8,963 nt of DNA, from assembly GCA_937891805.1 (NCBI GenBank), contig CALATK010000102.1, positions 1-8,963 of the forward strand. The letters are read 5' to 3'. The stretch's first letter is position 1; every line of letters begins with the position of its first letter. Under the pieces are notes generated by a model. It was not told the DNA's origin. It made no database searches and saw only the letters and a program-made list of their open reading frames with translations. Source of the stretch: an uncultured Fibrobacter sp. (lineage in GTDB: Bacteria > Fibrobacterota > Fibrobacteria > Fibrobacterales > Fibrobacteraceae). Both the position numbers and the translations under genes were made by a program. Positions 6,587 through 8,963 of the stretch are shown in pieces.

Positions 6587-7619
6587 ACCTTCTGATAGTA
6601 AGGCTCTTGTCAATAATCAGGTCGATGAGGCTGGAATAGGTGATGCCGTTGCAGGCCGCCTGTTGCGGGAGCAGCGACGTGGGGGTCATGCCGGGCAGGG
6701 TGTTGGTCTCGATGGCCCACAGGTTTCCGTCCTTGTCGATACGCACGTCGGTACGGCTGTAGCCGGCACCGCCCAGGGCGTAGTGGGCGTTCTTCACCAG
6801 TTCCTGGATGCGGGCGGTGAGTTCGGGCTTGAATTCGGCCGGTGTCACCTCCTGGCATTCGCCGTTGTACTTGGCTTCGAAGTCAAAATACTCGCGGGTG
6901 GTCATACGCATTTCGGTAGGCGGCAGGGGTTTTTCGCCTTCGATGTATCCACAGCTGGCTTCTTCGCCGGCGATGAATTTTTCGCAGAGCAGGCGGTCGG
7001 AATCCTTGAACAGGTCCGTTGCAATCTTGCCGGCCTCGTCCAAATCCTTGGCGATGCCGATACCGATGCTGGAGCCGCCCAAGGGGTCCTTGATGACCAG
7101 GGGGAATCCAAGTTCGTCGGAGACGCTAACCAAAGTGTCGCCGTTGAAGTCGTGCTTGAAAATCACGCGGTAGGGTGGCGTGGGGACTCCGTTTGCCTTG
7201 TAGATTTCCTTGGACTTGATCTTGTCCATGGCAAGTGCTGAAGCCAAAAGGCCGCAACCGGTGTAGGGAATGCCCCAGTTTTCAAGCATGGCCTGGATGT
7301 GTCCGTCTTCGCCCCATTTGCCGTGAAGGGCCAAAAAGGCGATATCTGCCGAGGGCAGTTCCGAAAGGGCCGGGGACTTTTTGGTCACGGCGGCGGAGCC
7401 TTCCAGGGAGCGGAAATAGTTGACGGAGAAGTTGTCTTTCTGGTAAGGGGAAAGTTCCCTTGCGGACCAGTGCCAGGTGCCGTCCTTGTCGATCAATACG
7501 GGGTGGATGTTATACTTTTCGGGATCCATGGCGCGGACCACGCCGGTGCCACTCACTACGGAAACATCGTGCTCTGTGGAGGGGCCGCCCATCAAAACTA
7601 AAACGCGTAAACGGGGCAT
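6585..7619 (-). CDS. ddl: D-alanine--D-alanine ligase
   Basis: This 344-residue cytoplasmic ATP-grasp ligase joins two D-alanines for the peptidoglycan stem peptide. The N-terminal motif is GGPSTEHDVSVVSG (11-24) with Glu16. It is followed by ALHGKWGEDGHIQAMLE (98-114), the family's HG..GEDG region. ATP-grasp elements include VIKDPLGGSSIGIG (175-188) and CEKFIAGEEASCGY (212-225). The omega-loop segment YFDFEAKY (244-251) keeps the terminal Tyr seen in Ddl enzymes. The magnesium and substrate site is AIETNTLPGMTPTS (302-315). Length is typical. The ATG at 7619 is preferred over one 24 bp upstream because AAAGGA lies 7 nt before it and the family N-terminus begins there. It is the first gene of the minus-strand set, but 109 bp of mostly repeat sequence separates it from tsaB, so co-transcription is uncertain. 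Confidence 0.96.
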   Translation of the reverse strand: MPRLRVLVLMGGPSTEHDVSVVSGTGVVRAMDPEKYNIHPVLIDKDGTWHWSARELSPYQKDNFSVNYFRSLEGSAAVTKKSPALSELPSADIAFLALHGKWGEDGHIQAMLENWGIPYTGCGLLASALAMDKIKSKEIYKANGVPTPPYRVIFKHDFNGDTLVSVSDELGFPLVIKDPLGGSSIGIGIAKDLDEAGKIATDLFKDSDRLLCEKFIAGEEASCGYIEGEKPLPPTEMRMTTREYFDFEAKYNGECQEVTPAEFKPELTARIQELVKNAHYALGGAGYSRTDVRIDKDGNLWAIETNTLPGMTPTSLLPQQAACNGITYSSLIDLIIDKSLTIRR

Positions 7620-7720
7620 TTTCAATTCCTTTAAAAATGACAAGAGAAATGTAGATATTTTGCAGACGAAAAACAGTTTTGCCTGCGATTTTTATGTATT
7701 TTAGAAACCGTATGGAGAAA
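7620..7720. promoter_or_regulatory. Divergent promoter region ddl / thiD
   Basis: This 101 bp region must hold both promoters. For ddl (minus), TACATT (7653 to 7648) is a possible -10 with a poor -35. For thiD (plus), TATTTT (7697-7702) is a possible -10 that would place transcription within a few bases of the ATG at 7712, suggesting a very short or absent leader. Neither has a convincing -35, so only the region is claimed. Confidence 0.3.
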
Positions 7721-8458
7721 ATGGCAAGGGCGCTCACGATTGCCGGATTCGACGGCTCTGCTGGTGCGGGAATTCTCGCCGATGTGATGACCATGGCCCA
7801 TTTCGGGGTCTATGGCGAGGCCGTGTGCACCGCCATGACGGAGCAGAACGAAAACGAGTTCGTAACGCCTGGCTGGGTCATCTGGGACCGTATCGAGGCT
7901 CAACTTTCTACCCTGTTCAAGTCCTATACCTTCAAGTACGTAAAGATAGGCATGGTAGAGCACGCCAAGAACCTTGGCAGAATAGTGGATTTCGTTCGGG
8001 AAAAGTCGCCAGACGCCTTCATCTTGTGGGACCCGGTGGCCAGTGCCAGTGCGGGCTACCGTTTTTTGCGGAACATGGACCAAGACGACTTTGTGCCCAT
8101 CATGAAACGCCTGGACCTGATTACGCCAAATCAAGACGAGTTCGCCCTTTTCGGGTTTGGCCTTTCGGCGTCTCGGGACGAAATTGCGCTGGGCAAGGAT
8201 TTTGCCCTGCTTCTGAAGGGCGGGCATTCCCAGGGGAACGAAGCGGTAGATACCCTCTGGACCGCCGAAGGGCAGTTCAAGTTTGCATCGCCACGACTCC
8301 AGGGGGTCGATAAGCACGGCACAGGCTGTCACCTTTCGTCGGCAATCCTTGCCAATGTTGCTTTGGGCAAAAACCTACCCGACGCCTGCCAGGCGGCTAA
8401 AGACTATATGAATCAGTTTTTACAGGCAGGGGAGGGCCGCCTGGGCGGTTTGCTCTAG
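7721..8458 (+). CDS. thiD: Hydroxymethylpyrimidine/phosphomethylpyrimidine kinase (ThiD-like)
   Basis: This 245-residue ribokinase-fold enzyme is predicted to phosphorylate hydroxymethylpyrimidine and its monophosphate in thiamine synthesis or salvage. The N-terminus ALTIAGFDGSAGAGILADV (4-22) matches the ThiD signature ALTIAGSDSSGGAG with two substitutions. Other family elements are GVYGEAVCTAMTEQN (29-43), WDPVAS (103-108), TPNQDE (135-140), LKGGH (165-169) and the C-terminal anion hole DKHGTGCHLSSA (197-208) with Cys203. It is slightly shorter than typical ThiD. The altered N-terminal loop leaves open a pyridoxal-kinase-like substrate. The start is ambiguous: 7721 has GGAG only 3 nt upstream, while an ATG at 7712 has no ribosome site but would suit a leaderless transcript. 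It is divergent from ddl, has no thiamine gene neighbours in view, and overlaps the convergent enzyme gene by 4 bp. No TPP riboswitch is seen upstream. Confidence 0.88.
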   Translation: MARALTIAGFDGSAGAGILADVMTMAHFGVYGEAVCTAMTEQNENEFVTPGWVIWDRIEAQLSTLFKSYTFKYVKIGMVEHAKNLGRIVDFVREKSPDAFILWDPVASASAGYRFLRNMDQDDFVPIMKRLDLITPNQDEFALFGFGLSASRDEIALGKDFALLLKGGHSQGNEAVDTLWTAEGQFKFASPRLQGVDKHGTGCHLSSAILANVALGKNLPDACQAAKDYMNQFLQAGEGRLGGLL

Positions 8459-8963
8459 CGTACCTGAATCAGCTGTTGCTTGCGGATATTCCCGTTTTCA
8501 ATTTGCAGAAGATAGATGCCGCGGTTTAAGCCGTGAGTGCTTACGGGTGAGCCGAGGCTTTCCCGGAGCAGTTTCCCGTTAACCATAAAGAGCCTTGCTC
8601 TTGTGCTTGAGGTGTACTGAAAATGGTTCTTTTGAACTGTGGGAGTAATTCTCGTTTCATTTGCCGGTAAAACTGTAGCAGCACTTCCAAGACCTCCCAT
8701 GGAGTTGGCGGCACGGACGGTAATGACATCTTTATCAGAAATGGATTTGAAGGTGTATTGATTTTCTGTAGTGAGGGCCTCGAAGGTCCCGTTCTTGAAT
8801 ATGGCCCAGCAGAGGGCTGCACCGTCGGCATTCCAGGTGATGGTTTTAGTGGTTGCATCCAGGGATACGGTGGGGGCCTTGACTTGGGCAGAATACTTTT
8901 CGGGAGTCCAGCTGTCGGAGCCACCCAGGATGTTTGCAAGGGTGTAGTCCTTTGCGTCACTTT
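8455..8963 (-). CDS. C-terminal part of secreted carbohydrate-active enzyme with sorting domain (partial)
   Basis: The 5' end lies outside the window; 168 residues plus the stop are visible. The first visible residues, DYTLANILGGSDSWTPEKY, resemble the end of the catalytic region in Bacteroidetes and Fibrobacter pectate lyases or pectinesterases. A beta-sandwich follows (PTVSLDATTKTITWNADGA, then CWAIFKNGTFEALTTENQY and ITVRAANSMGGLG), like the fibronectin-type module that trails such enzymes. The last 65 or so residues contain ARLFMVNGKLL and GLNRGIYLLQIENG and end in IRKQQLIQVR, the pattern of type IX-style C-terminal sorting domains. The protein is therefore probably secreted or cell-surface attached. 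The pectin-degrading assignment rests on remembered family resemblance and the catalytic domain is not in view. Its stop codon overlaps that of thiD. Confidence 0.75.
   Translation of the reverse strand, partial: SDAKDYTLANILGGSDSWTPEKYSAQVKAPTVSLDATTKTITWNADGAALCWAIFKNGTFEALTTENQYTFKSISDKDVITVRAANSMGGLGSAATVLPANETRITPTVQKNHFQYTSSTRARLFMVNGKLLRESLGSPVSTHGLNRGIYLLQIENGNIRKQQLIQVR

Noticed and set aside
7620..7720. TPP riboswitch upstream of the ThiD-like gene
   Set aside because: The region is too short, and no conserved thi-box sequence (CUGAGA-type core) was seen.
7631..8332. Minus-strand open frame of 233 codons over thiD
   Set aside because: It is opposite a gene with clear kinase motifs and shows no recognisable family features.

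Overview
The window looks like a chromosomal segment from Fibrobacter or a close relative. The strongest pointer is the lipoprotein gene at 2319-3230, whose C-terminal half carries the Fibrobacter succinogenes major paralogous (FISUMP) domain behind a Ser-rich linker. A C-terminal sorting-type domain on a secreted carbohydrate-active enzyme, abundant Ser-rich lipoproteins and moderately GC-rich codon use agree with this. The organism is inferred from these features, not from a database search.

Layout: 1-2135 (minus) is a large TPR lipoprotein whose C-terminus lies outside the window. Its N-terminal region seems to hold two related copies of one domain. It is divergent, across a 183 bp promoter region, from the FISUMP lipoprotein (plus). 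Next on the plus strand is gap (NAD-type glyceraldehyde-3-phosphate dehydrogenase), with its own promoter, a leader hairpin and a clear intrinsic terminator. Converging on gap is a minus-strand gene set read ddl, tsaB, rimI, then a membrane-anchored DUF218 (YdcF/SanA/ElyC-type) protein. Divergent from ddl is a ThiD-like hydroxymethylpyrimidine kinase (plus). It converges on, and overlaps by 4 bp, the 3' end of a secreted enzyme gene (minus) that runs off the right edge and is probably pectate-lyase or pectinesterase related.

How the genes fit: tsaB and rimI are a common bacterial pairing (tRNA t6A synthesis and ribosomal protein S18 N-acetylation). ddl makes the D-Ala-D-Ala peptidoglycan precursor, and the DUF218 family includes proteins linked to envelope integrity, so the cluster mixes translation and cell-wall functions. 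The other genes are housekeeping metabolism (gap, thiD) or exported proteins (two lipoproteins and the secreted enzyme).

The least expected structure is non-coding: three short arrays of degenerate, strictly 7-bp-phased repeats. One lies between gap and the DUF218 gene (4459-4500). Two of different families together fill almost all of the 109 bp between ddl and tsaB (6481-6522 and 6531-6586). They resemble in style the heptameric short tandem repeats known from filamentous cyanobacteria. No tRNA, rRNA, CRISPR array, insertion sequence or phage gene was seen, and no gene-free stretch exceeds 300 bp.
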